Shown: positions 1 to 5,481 of the stretch, piece after piece
Layout of the letters: every line of letters begins with the position of its first letter
Position numbering within the stretch: the stretch's first letter is position 1
The notes under the pieces: generated by a model
What the model was told of the DNA's origin: nothing
The model's input: the letters and a program-made list of their open reading frames with translations, nothing else
The model's database searches: none
Assembly (NCBI GenBank): GCA_018711955.1
Contig: DVHQ01000203.1
Span: 1-7,395 of the forward strand
Direction of reading: 5' to 3'
From: Limiplasma merdipullorum
Lineage (GTDB): Bacteria; Bacillota; Clostridia; Christensenellales; Aristaeellaceae
Length of the DNA: 7,395 nucleotides
Translations under genes and position numbers: made by a program

Positions 1-786
1 AGCTACGGCCGCGACGTGCTGATCATCGATACCGCGGGCCGCCTGCACATCGACACGGAGCTCATGGAGGAGCTTCGCCGCGTCAAGGCGGCGGTCAAGC
101 CCCAGGAGATCCTCTTCGTGGTGGACGCCATGACCGGTCAGGACGCGGTCAACGTGGCCAAGACCTTCGATACGGAGCTGGGCATCGACGGCGTGATCCT
201 CACCAAGCTCGACGGCGACACCCGCGGCGGCGCGGCCCTGTCCATCCGGGCCGTGGTGGGCAAGCCCATCAAGTTCTCCGGCACGGGCGAGAAACTCTCC
301 GACATCGAGCCCTTCCACCCCGACCGCATGGCCAGCCGCATTTTGGGCATGGGCGACGTGATGACGCTCATCGAAAAGGCGCAGGAGGCCTTTGACGGCG
401 ACGAGGCCGAGAAGCTGGTCAAGAGGGGTTCGCGCGACCAGCTCACCCTGGAGGACTTCCTTAGCCAGATGCAGCAGATGAAAAAGATGGGCGGGCTGCA
501 AAGCATGCTGAGCATGCTGCCGGGTGTGGGCAACAAGCTGGCCAACGTCGAAATCGACGAGAACGCCATGAAAAAGCCCGAAGCCATCATCCGCAGCATG
601 ACCCCGCGCGAGCGCCGGAATCCCGGCATCCTCAACGCCAGCCGCCGCAAGCGCATCGCGGCGGGCAGCGGCACCACCGTGCAGGACGTCAATGCCCTCA
701 TCCGCCAGTTTGAGCAGGCCAAGGGCATGATGAAGCAGATGATGAACGCCCGCGGCAAACGCGGCCGCATGCGCCTGCCGTTCTGA
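1..786 (+). CDS. ffh: Signal recognition particle GTPase Ffh, 5'-truncated (C-terminal 261 residues)
   Basis: Ffh is the SRP54-type GTPase that, with the SRP RNA, binds signal sequences emerging from the ribosome and delivers nascent membrane and secreted proteins to FtsY. The reading frame is open from base 1, so the N domain and the P-loop lie outside the window. Visible G-domain motifs are DTAGR (residues 10-14 of the fragment) and TKLDGDTRGGAALS (about 63-76), followed by GTGEKLSDIEPFHPDR. The methionine-rich M domain follows, with QMQQMKKMGG, then SMTPRERRNPGILNASRRKR and IAAGSGTTVQDVN, the classic SRP-RNA-binding helix-turn-helix. The C-terminus is complete and ends in a Met/Lys/Arg-rich tail. 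A GTG at base 16 is an internal Val codon, not the start. Its place ahead of rpsP is the usual Firmicutes order. The identification is essentially certain. Confidence 0.98.
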   Translation, partial: SYGRDVLIIDTAGRLHIDTELMEELRRVKAAVKPQEILFVVDAMTGQDAVNVAKTFDTELGIDGVILTKLDGDTRGGAALSIRAVVGKPIKFSGTGEKLSDIEPFHPDRMASRILGMGDVMTLIEKAQEAFDGDEAEKLVKRGSRDQLTLEDFLSQMQQMKKMGGLQSMLSMLPGVGNKLANVEIDENAMKKPEAIIRSMTPRERRNPGILNASRRKRIAAGSGTTVQDVNALIRQFEQAKGMMKQMMNARGKRGRMRLPF

Positions 787-857
787 ACCGGCCTGACATC
801 ACCTTTGCGTGATTTCAGATACAAACCAATGCAACCGATATAGGGAGGAAACAAACC
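787..857 (+). promoter_or_regulatory. ffh-rpsP spacer with strong rpsP ribosome binding site
   Basis: This 71-bp gap is the longest spacer in the housekeeping cluster and is more AT-rich than its surroundings. GGAGG at 844-848, inside AGGGAGGA, is 9 nt from the rpsP ATG and suits a highly expressed ribosomal protein. CTGACA (793-798) resembles a -35 box, but the best -10 candidate, GATACA (818-823), is weak and the spacing is 19 bp. An internal promoter is therefore possible but unproven. There is no convincing terminator, so read-through from ffh is likely. Confidence 0.6.
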
Positions 858-1106
858 ATGTCTGTGAAAATTCGCCTGAAGAGAATGGGTATGAAGAAAA
901 AGCCGTTCTACCGTGTGGTTGTGGCTGACGAGCGCAGCCCCCGCGACGGCCGCTTCATCGAGGAAATCGGCTATTATGATCCCATGACCGAACCCGCTAC
1001 CGTCAAGATCGACGTGGAGAGCGCCAAGCAGTGGCTCAAGAACGGCGCGCAGCCCACCGACACGGCCCGCGTGCTGCTCAAGAAGAGCGGCGTGATCGAG
1101 GGCTGA
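858..1106 (+). CDS. rpsP: 30S ribosomal protein S16 (bS16)
   Basis: bS16 is a small primary-assembly protein of the 30S subunit body and binds 16S rRNA. The 82-residue product has the usual family length and the hallmark N-terminus: VKIRLKRMGMKKKPFYRVVV (residues 3-22), then ADERSPRDGRFIEEIGYYDP. The C-terminal part, with WLKNGAQPTDTARVLLKKSG, is also typical. The start is fixed by the conserved N-terminus and by GGAGG 9 nt upstream. The gene is rich in Lys/Arg, as expected of a ribosomal protein, and sits in the canonical ffh-rpsP-khpA-rimM-trmD order. Only 4 bp separate its stop from khpA, which suggests coupled translation. Confidence 0.98.
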   Translation: MSVKIRLKRMGMKKKPFYRVVVADERSPRDGRFIEEIGYYDPMTEPATVKIDVESAKQWLKNGAQPTDTARVLLKKSGVIEG

Positions 1107-1110
1107 GCGC

Positions 1111-1338
1111 ATGAAAGAGCTCGTTGCATACGTGGCGCGGTCGCTGGTGGACAACAAGGATGCCGTGACCGTTGAGGAGACCGTCGGACCCGAGGCCACG
1201 ATCCTTGAGCTGCATGTCGCGCCCGAGGACATGGGCAAGGTCATCGGCAAGCAGGGGCGCATCGCCAAGGCGATCCGCGCCGTCGTGCGCGCTGCGACCG
1301 CCAAGGACCAAAAGCCCGTATTTGTCGAGATTCAGTGA
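1111..1338 (+). CDS. khpA: KH-domain RNA-binding protein KhpA (YlqC family)
   Basis: This is a 75-residue single-KH-domain protein of the KhpA/YlqC family. In other Firmicutes KhpA pairs with KhpB (Jag/EloR), binds RNA, and affects cell elongation and division. The KH core is clear: LELHVAPEDMGKVIGKQGR (about residues 32-50) contains the GxxG loop as GKQG, followed by the helix IAKAIRAVVRAA. The protein ends at KPVFVEIQ, a complete family length. The ATG lies 4 bp after the rpsP stop. GAGGG (1098-1102), 8 nt upstream, overlaps the end of rpsP, so translation is probably coupled to it. Its place between rpsP and rimM is the standard Firmicutes position and supports the assignment over other small KH proteins. 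Confidence 0.95.
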   Translation: MKELVAYVARSLVDNKDAVTVEETVGPEATILELHVAPEDMGKVIGKQGRIAKAIRAVVRAATAKDQKPVFVEIQ

Positions 1339-1351
1339 TCTTTTGAAACGC

Positions 1352-1390
1352 ATTGGGCGCATCGGGGCAGGTTGCCCTGCTGCGCCCAAT
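1352..1390 (+). promoter_or_regulatory. Long stable RNA hairpin between khpA and rimM
   Basis: Bases 1352-1361 (ATTGGGCGCA) pair perfectly with 1381-1390 (TGCGCCCAAT). After one mismatch (1362/1380) the stem continues with seven more pairs (1363-1369 with 1373-1379, one of them G-T), closed by a 3-nt loop at 1370-1372. Nearly all of the 39 bases are thus paired. The hairpin begins 13 bp after the khpA stop and ends 25 nt before the rimM ATG, just ahead of that gene's ribosome site. The T run after it is only TTT, so it is a poor classical terminator. It could be an attenuator, an RNase processing or mRNA-stability element, or a protein-binding site. The fold is seen in the sequence; the role is inferred. 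Confidence 0.7.
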
Positions 1391-1415
1391 CTTTGTAGGA
1401 GCCAAGGAGCGGCAT

Positions 1416-1949
1416 ATGAAGCATGACTATCTGCTTTTGGGCGAGGTGGTGCGCCCGCAGGGCATTCACGGCGAGGTGAAGCTCAGACACTACACCGACG
1501 ACCCGGAGCGCTTTCTGGAGCTGAAAACCGTGTACCGCGAGCGGGAAGGCCGCTATGAGCCCATCGGGGTTACGGGCGCGCGCGTGCGCGAGGATGATGT
1601 ATTTTTGATGCTGGAGGGCGTCCGGGACCGCAACGCCGCCGAGGCGCTGCGCGGCGTCAAACTGTGGGTGGACCGCGCCCATGCCCGGGAGCTGGGCGAG
1701 GATGAAGTCTATATCGCCGATATTCTGGGGGCCGAAGCCTACGACACCCAGGGAGGCCGCGTGGGCACGCTGCGCGAGGTGCTCACCCCCGGCGGGGTGG
1801 ATGTGTTTGTGTTCGACACGCCCACGGGCACGCTGATGGCGCCCGCGCTCAAAACCGTGCTGCTTGAGCTGGACGCGGAAGGCGGCAGAATCGTGCTGGA
1901 TGAAAAGCGCCTGGAAGAGGTCGGGCTGTATGAAGATCGCCGTTCTTAG
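1416..1949 (+). CDS. rimM: Ribosome maturation factor RimM
   Basis: RimM binds ribosomal protein uS19 and helps the 30S head to mature, chiefly the 3' domain of 16S rRNA. The 177-residue product has the RimM N-terminal barrel signature GEVVRPQGIHGEVKLRHYTD (residues 9-28). It then has the R-N-A-A-E-A-L-R-G segment (72-80) and a PRC-barrel half starting near EDEVYIADILGAEAY (95-109), with LTPGGVDVFVF and LMAPALKTVLLELD. A longer reading from 1353 is open but would run through the hairpin. The ATG at 1416 has AAGGAG (1404-1409) 6 nt upstream and gives the usual N-terminus. Its 3' end overlaps trmD by 20 bp, which is common for this pair. RimM next to TrmD is conserved across bacteria. Confidence 0.96.
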   Translation: MKHDYLLLGEVVRPQGIHGEVKLRHYTDDPERFLELKTVYREREGRYEPIGVTGARVREDDVFLMLEGVRDRNAAEALRGVKLWVDRAHARELGEDEVYIADILGAEAYDTQGGRVGTLREVLTPGGVDVFVFDTPTGTLMAPALKTVLLELDAEGGRIVLDEKRLEEVGLYEDRRS

Positions 1950-2661
1950 CCTGTTTCCCGAAATGTTTGACAGCTTCCTCTCCGCCAGCATCCTGGGCCG
2001 GGCGCGGACGGAGGGGCTTTTGGACGTGCGGCCGGTGGACATCCGTCCCTACAGCGACAAAAAGCACAAGAACACCGATGATTATCCCTTCGGCGGGGGC
2101 GCGGGCATGGTCATGATGGCGCAGCCCATCGTGGACGCGGTGCGCGACCTTCGCTCGCAGGGCTACGCCGGTCCCTGCATCTATTTGAGCCCCCGCGGCA
2201 CACCGCTTACCCAGAAAAAGGTCGTGGAGCTTTCCGCGAAGGAGGGCATGATTCTTTTATGCGGGCATTACGAGGGCGTGGACCAGCGGGCCATTGACCT
2301 GGTGGTGGATGAGGAGATCTCTTTGGGCGACTTTGTACTCACCGGGGGCGAGGTGGCCGCCATGGCGCTGATCGACGCGGTGGCACGCTATGTGCCGGGC
2401 GTTTTGGGCAGCGGGGAGAGCACCGAGGAGGAGAGCTTCTCCGATGGCCTGCTGGAATACCCGCAGTATACCCGTCCCCGCGTGTTTGAGGGGCGGGAGG
2501 TGCCGGAGGTGCTGCTGGGTGGCGACCATGCCAAGATCCGCGATTGGCGCAGACGGCAGGCGCTGCTGGCCACGCTGCGTGCACGGCCGGATCTGTTCGC
2601 CTCAGCACCCATGACCGACAGGGAACGCCTGTGGGCGCTGGACGCTGCAAAGGAGGAATGA
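1930..2661 (+). CDS. trmD: tRNA (guanine-37-N1)-methyltransferase TrmD
   Basis: TrmD uses S-adenosylmethionine to methylate N1 of G37 next to the anticodon, which prevents +1 frameshifting. It is a SPOUT-class, trefoil-knot dimer. The 243-residue product matches the family: SLFPEMFDSF (7-16), DYPFGGGAGMVM (51-62), LSPRGTPLTQ (86-95), LLCGHYEGVDQRAID (109-123) and EISLGDFVLTGGE (129-141). The knot region binds SAM. The conserved Arg of VARYVPGVLG (R153) and the catalytic Asp of SFSDGLLEYPQYTRP (D172) are present, followed by LLGGDHAKIRDWRR. The ATG at 1930 lies inside the end of rimM (20-bp overlap) with GAGG (1917-1920) 9 nt upstream. The longer open frame to 1864 is rimM sequence in another frame. 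Normally rplS would follow; here it does not. Confidence 0.98.
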   Translation: MKIAVLSLFPEMFDSFLSASILGRARTEGLLDVRPVDIRPYSDKKHKNTDDYPFGGGAGMVMMAQPIVDAVRDLRSQGYAGPCIYLSPRGTPLTQKKVVELSAKEGMILLCGHYEGVDQRAIDLVVDEEISLGDFVLTGGEVAAMALIDAVARYVPGVLGSGESTEEESFSDGLLEYPQYTRPRVFEGREVPEVLLGGDHAKIRDWRRRQALLATLRARPDLFASAPMTDRERLWALDAAKEE

Positions 2662-2662
2662 C

Positions 2663-3082
2663 ATGCTGCTTCGCAGGCTGGTGGCGGCATTGGGGCCGCT
2701 GCTTCTGTGCGTGCTGGTGTGCGCGGTATTCCGCTGGCTGGACGGCATGATCGGGGCGGCGAGCTTTCTGGCCTTTCTCCTCAAGGGCGCGCTGTTGGGT
2801 GCGGCGCTGGCGCTCACCCTGCCGCTGGCGGGTATCCGGGCGCGCACCAACGGCCTGACCGGGTGGCTCTTGCTGGGAGCGGGCATCCTGGCCGTGGCGC
2901 TGGCCTATCAGTACCTGGAAACCGAGGGGCTGGTCAGCGTGCCGGTGCTGCGCGCCGTGCTGTCCATCAACGGACAGGTGGTGCTTACCGAGGGCGCGGC
3001 GCTTGGCTACCTATGTACGACGGCGGTGCTGTACCGGCCCAGACGTCTGCCTCCGGCCGGCGGGGAGCGCGCTGGCAGATGA
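2663..3082 (+). CDS. Small integral membrane protein, unrecognised family
   Basis: I do not recognise the family of this 139-residue protein. It is strongly hydrophobic with about four membrane segments: residues 7-23, 32-57, 67-84 and 107-124. A short basic N-terminus (MLLRRL) and Arg-rich stretches at 59-61 and 125-128 suggest the positive-inside rule with N- and C-termini in the cytoplasm. No catalytic or binding motif is evident. The ATG is 1 nt past the trmD stop, and AAAGGAGG (2649-2656) lies 6 nt upstream, so it is very likely translated and co-transcribed with trmD. GC content resembles its neighbours. Its last 98 bp overlap a minus-strand gene (2985-3248) and include the predicted fourth helix. 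It occupies the place where rplS usually lies. The coding call is fairly secure; the function is unknown. Confidence 0.8.
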   Translation: MLLRRLVAALGPLLLCVLVCAVFRWLDGMIGAASFLAFLLKGALLGAALALTLPLAGIRARTNGLTGWLLLGAGILAVALAYQYLETEGLVSVPVLRAVLSINGQVVLTEGAALGYLCTTAVLYRPRRLPPAGGERAGR

Positions 3083-3248
3083 GGCGCTCGATGTATTCGC
3101 CGCTGGTCAGGCCCTCGCGGGCTGATTCGGCCAGGGCCAGTTCGTAGGCCGTCCGGCTCAGCCGGAGGCATACGCTCACCTTGTCGGGCGTGCAGCTTTC
3201 AAAGGCGGATTCCAGGCCCTGCGTATCCTTGAAAAACTTGCTTTTCAT
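2985..3248 (-). CDS. Probable ribbon-helix-helix (CopG/Arc-like) DNA-binding protein
   Basis: This 87-residue protein has a core fitting the ribbon-helix-helix fold. A strand with alternating hydrophobics, KVSVCLRLSR (residues 23-32), is followed by helix A TAYELALAESAR (33-44), a turn EGLTS, and helix B GEYIERLICQR (50-60). Such proteins dimerise and insert the strand pair into the DNA major groove, often repressing their own promoter. The preferred start is the ATG at 3248, because the Shine-Dalgarno AAAGGAGG (complement of 3258-3265) has its GGAGG core 9 nt upstream. An ATG two codons earlier, at 3254, would be only 3 nt away. The Pro/Arg-rich tail (60-87) looks disordered and overlaps the opposing membrane-protein gene. 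No toxin gene lies beside it, so an antitoxin role is unsupported. The fold assignment is by pattern only. Confidence 0.68.
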   Translation of the reverse strand: MKSKFFKDTQGLESAFESCTPDKVSVCLRLSRTAYELALAESAREGLTSGEYIERLICQRAPRRPEADVWAGTAPPSYIGSQAPRPR

Positions 3249-3449
3249 GCGCATGGCCCTCCTTTCCGGGCAGTTGGGCGGGAGGGTCGGGCTTAGGGCC
3301 ACATCCCGTCATGGGTCAGGATATGCGCTTTTGCGCGGCGGGTTCGCCATAGGTTGCCCCCGGCAGCGCAAGGGCATGCACAAGTGGGAAAAGTGTGTTA
3401 TAATAAAAAGGTATGTGTGGAAAGCGGGCGCGTCGGAGGGAGGAATGCC
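3249..3449. promoter_or_regulatory. Divergent intergenic region between RHH gene and PF04020 operon
   Basis: This 201-bp region has no supported gene and separates two divergent genes. The left end carries the minus-strand ribosome site of the RHH gene (3258-3265). The centre has two small adjacent inverted repeats: GCGC-TTTT-GCGC (3325-3336) and GGCG-GGTT-CGCC (3337-3348). The right end is AT-rich and holds a strong rightward promoter. I found no clear leftward promoter for the RHH gene; TATCCT on the minus strand just left of the GCGC repeat lacks a matching -35 box. A divergent layout with a small DNA-binding protein is typical of local autoregulation, but this is inference. Confidence 0.5.
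3377..3404 (+). promoter_or_regulatory. Extended -10 sigma-A promoter for the 3450-7395 operon
   Basis: A perfect -10 box TATAAT lies at 3399-3404, preceded by the extended -10 dinucleotide TG (3396-3397). A -35-like TGCACA (4 of 6 matches to TTGACA) lies at 3377-3382 with a 16-bp spacer. Transcription would start near 3411, giving a leader of about 39 nt. AGGGAGG (3437-3443) then serves the ATG at 3450. This is the best promoter in the window and stands out from the GC-rich background. It probably drives the PF04020, surE, RpiR, BaiN-like and exonuclease genes together. Confidence 0.75.
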
Positions 3450-3803
3450 ATGTTTGCGGCATTTGTCAGGTTTGCGGTCACGGTGGCTGCGGTGCCGCTG
3501 TGCGCCGAATACCTTGACGGCGTCAAGATGCTGGATCTGACCAACGCGCTGGTTGTGGGCGTGATTCTGGCCGCGATTTACACGGTGCTTCGGCCCGTGA
3601 TGCGGCTGATTTTATCGGTGCTGAATTTTTGCACGCTGGGGCTGCTCTACATCGCGGTGGATGCATGGCTGGTATGGACCGCCGCGGGACTGGTGGAAAA
3701 CAGCGTGGTGTTTGACAACTACTGGTGGGCGCTCGCCGTGGCGGTCATCATTAATGTGGCGCGCACGCTGGTAGATGCGGCGGGCGGCGACCTGAAGCGG
3801 TGA
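3450..3803 (+). CDS. Phage holin family 4 (PF04020)/YvlD-like membrane protein
   Basis: This 117-residue protein has four predicted membrane helices, at about 4-20, 33-52, 54-80 and 92-110. The layout fits the PF04020 family that includes B. subtilis YvlD. Helix 2 ends in AIYTVLRPVMRLI with the conserved Arg-Pro, then LNFCTLGLLYIAVDAWLVW matches the family's LTLGLF...NA helix, and FDNYWWALAVAVIINV matches its final F-x-x-WWAL helix. Despite the family name these are common chromosomal proteins, not proof of a phage, and their role is poorly defined. The ATG at 3450 has AGGGAGG 6 nt upstream. An out-of-frame ATG at 3445 gives no sensible protein. It is the first gene after the promoter at 3377-3404 and lies 21 bp before surE. 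Confidence 0.85.
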   Translation: MFAAFVRFAVTVAAVPLCAEYLDGVKMLDLTNALVVGVILAAIYTVLRPVMRLILSVLNFCTLGLLYIAVDAWLVWTAAGLVENSVVFDNYWWALAVAVIINVARTLVDAAGGDLKR

Positions 3804-3824
3804 ACATGGGGAAGGATGGAACGA

Positions 3825-4583
3825 ATGCATATTTTTCTGGTCAATGACGACGGGATCGGTTCCAAGGGCATCATGGCGCTTATGGAGGCGGCGGTAGAGC
3901 GTGGCCACGAGGTCACCATGTGTGCGCCCCGGTATCAGCAGAGCGCGGCCAGCCACCGCTTTACGCTGACCGAGCCCATCTATGTGAAGGAATGGCCCGT
4001 GGACCGGCCGGGATGCCAGGCCTACGCCATTACGGGATCTCCGGTGGACTGCGTGCGCGTGGGGCTGCAGCAGCTGGTGACCCGCCCGGTGGACATCGTC
4101 CTCTCCGGGGTGAACGACGGCTATAACGCCGGCATGGCGGTGCATTACAGCGGCACCGTGGGCGCGGCCATGGAGGGCGCGCTCAACCATCTGCCTGCGA
4201 TGGCCGTTTCCATCCATCACCATGCGGATCAGGGCATGATCGATCATCTGGCGCGCTATGCTGTGCGTGTGGCGGAAAAGTATGCCCGTGCAGATACGCC
4301 GCCTCACACCGTGCTCAATATCAATGCGCCGCTTCTTGCGCCGGAAAAGCTGCTGCCCCCGGTGTATGCGCCGCTGGATACCGGCAATTTCATCGACGGG
4401 TACGAGCGCCGTCAGTCCCCCAGAGCGGGCACGTATTTCTGGCTGCTGGAGGGCTCCAAAACCGAGCCGCCCGCCGAGGACACGGATTTGTACTATCTTG
4501 GCCAGGGCCATATCACGCTGACGCTGATGGGCAACCCCGTAAGCCTCGACAGCCGTGTGTGGGACGGGCTGGACATCGGCTGA
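3825..4583 (+). CDS. surE: 5'/3'-nucleotidase SurE
   Basis: SurE is a cytoplasmic, metal-dependent phosphatase that removes phosphate from nucleoside 5'- and 3'-monophosphates and some polyphosphates. The 252-residue product has the family's normal length and signatures: IFLVNDDGIGSKGI (3-16) with metal-binding D8 and D9, APRYQQSAASHRFTLTEPI (34-52) with S40, GSPVDCVRVGL (71-81), and LSGVNDGYNAGMAVHYSGTV (93-112) with N97. All expected metal ligands are present. I chose ATG 3825 over ATG 3816. It gives the usual short N-terminus before the first strand, and AAGGA (3812-3816) lies 8 nt upstream, whereas 3816 would overlap its own ribosome site. SurE is often near pcm or rpoS in Proteobacteria; here it sits between a membrane protein and an RpiR regulator. 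Confidence 0.96.
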   Translation: MHIFLVNDDGIGSKGIMALMEAAVERGHEVTMCAPRYQQSAASHRFTLTEPIYVKEWPVDRPGCQAYAITGSPVDCVRVGLQQLVTRPVDIVLSGVNDGYNAGMAVHYSGTVGAAMEGALNHLPAMAVSIHHHADQGMIDHLARYAVRVAEKYARADTPPHTVLNINAPLLAPEKLLPPVYAPLDTGNFIDGYERRQSPRAGTYFWLLEGSKTEPPAEDTDLYYLGQGHITLTLMGNPVSLDSRVWDGLDIG

Positions 4584-4614
4584 AGCGGCCGGCAGGAAAG
4601 AAGGTCTTGATCCC

Positions 4615-5481
4615 GTGCAGGACACCCGGGAATTGATCGGCAGGCTGAACCAGGGCGCCCGGCCGCTGAGCAAGGGGCACCGGCGCATTGCCGAATACAT
4701 TGCCCAGCACTATGACAAGGCGGTCTTTATGACGGCCGGGGCGCTGGGCCGCGAATGCGGCGTAAGCGAGAGCACCGTGGTGCGTTTTGCCTCCGCCATG
4801 GGCTATGAGGGATATCCGGAGCTGCGCGAGCGTCTGCGCGGCCTGGTAAGCCAGCGCCTGACCAGCGAGCAGCGCTTCGCCATTACCTCCGGCATCGAGC
4901 AGGGGGATGTGCTGGCCACCGTGCTCAAAAACGACGCGCACAACATCCGTAAAACCGTCGAGGCGCTGTCCCAGGAGGATTTTGACGATGTGGTCAGGCG
5001 CCTTTTGGACGCACGGCGCATCTATGTGATGGGATTGAGATCCGCGGCGCCGCTGGCGCAGTTCATGTACCACTATCTGCACCAGATTTTCGACGGGGTG
5101 GCGCTGGTGAGCAACACCACCGGAGATGTGTTCGAGGAGATCGCCCGCATCGACCGCAGCGACGTGCTGGTGGGCATCAGCTTTCCGCGCTATTCCACGC
5201 GCACGGTGGAGTGCATGCGCTTTGCCAAGAAAAACGGCGCGCAGGTGGTGGGCATCACCGACAGCGAAATGTCCCCGCTGTATGCGCATGCGGATGTATG
5301 CCTGTGCGCCTGTACCGACATGGCCAGCTTTGTGGACAGCCTGGCAGCGCCCTTGTCGGTGATCAATGCGCTCATCGTCAGCGTTGGGCTGAACCGGCGC
5401 GAGGAGCTGGGCGCGCATTTCAAACGGCTGGAGGGGATATGGAACGCTCACAGCGTCTATATCGACAGGCAGGATGAATGA
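4615..5481 (+). CDS. MurR/RpiR family transcriptional regulator (HTH-SIS)
   Basis: This is a 288-residue RpiR-type regulator. The N-terminal HTH_6 domain spans about residues 5-75, with the recognition region TAGALGRECGVSESTVVRFA (40-59) and the typical MGYEGYPELRERLR after it. The C-terminal SIS domain spans about 127-255, with MGLRSAAPLAQFM (139-151), DVLVGISFPRYSTRTVE (183-199) and VVGITDSEMSPLYAHADVCL (211-230). SIS domains usually sense phosphosugars. The S-F-P-R-Y-S form at 189-194, in place of S-x-S-G-x-T, marks a common subgroup whose ligand I cannot name. The frame is open from within surE, but the likely start is GTG 4615, with AAGAAGG (4598-4604) 10 nt upstream and 31 bp after the surE stop. 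No sugar-use genes adjoin it, so its target is unclear. Confidence 0.92.
   Translation: MQDTRELIGRLNQGARPLSKGHRRIAEYIAQHYDKAVFMTAGALGRECGVSESTVVRFASAMGYEGYPELRERLRGLVSQRLTSEQRFAITSGIEQGDVLATVLKNDAHNIRKTVEALSQEDFDDVVRRLLDARRIYVMGLRSAAPLAQFMYHYLHQIFDGVALVSNTTGDVFEEIARIDRSDVLVGISFPRYSTRTVECMRFAKKNGAQVVGITDSEMSPLYAHADVCLCACTDMASFVDSLAAPLSVINALIVSVGLNRREELGAHFKRLEGIWNAHSVYIDRQDE

Noticed and set aside
798..813. Possible terminator after ffh (ATCAC ... GTGAT)
   Set aside because: A 5-bp stem with a 6-nt loop and no T run is too weak.
793..823. Possible promoter in the ffh-rpsP gap (CTGACA ... GATACA)
   Set aside because: The -35 match is good but the -10 is poor and the spacing is 19 bp, so it is not listed as its own feature.
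138..1304. Long minus-strand open frame of 388 residues opposite ffh, rpsP and khpA
   Set aside because: It is a shadow of well-identified + strand genes in GC-rich DNA, with no domain pattern and no ribosome site. It also spans three real genes.
3152..3166. Palindrome TCCGGCT-C-AGCCGGA
   Set aside because: It lies inside the RHH coding region over conserved-looking codons (strand and helix A), has almost no loop and no T tract, and is probably chance.
2985..3248. Toxin-antitoxin module built on the RHH protein
   Set aside because: No adjacent gene of toxin type (RelE, ParE, MazF or similar) is present on either strand; the flanking genes encode membrane proteins.
3450..3803. Reading the PF04020 gene as evidence of a prophage holin
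   Set aside because: The family name is historical; members are common chromosomal proteins, and no lysin, integrase or structural phage gene is nearby.
3612..4700. Minus-strand frame of 362 residues opposite the PF04020 gene and surE
   Set aside because: His/Arg/Gln-rich translation typical of an antisense frame. The + strand genes have clear family motifs throughout.
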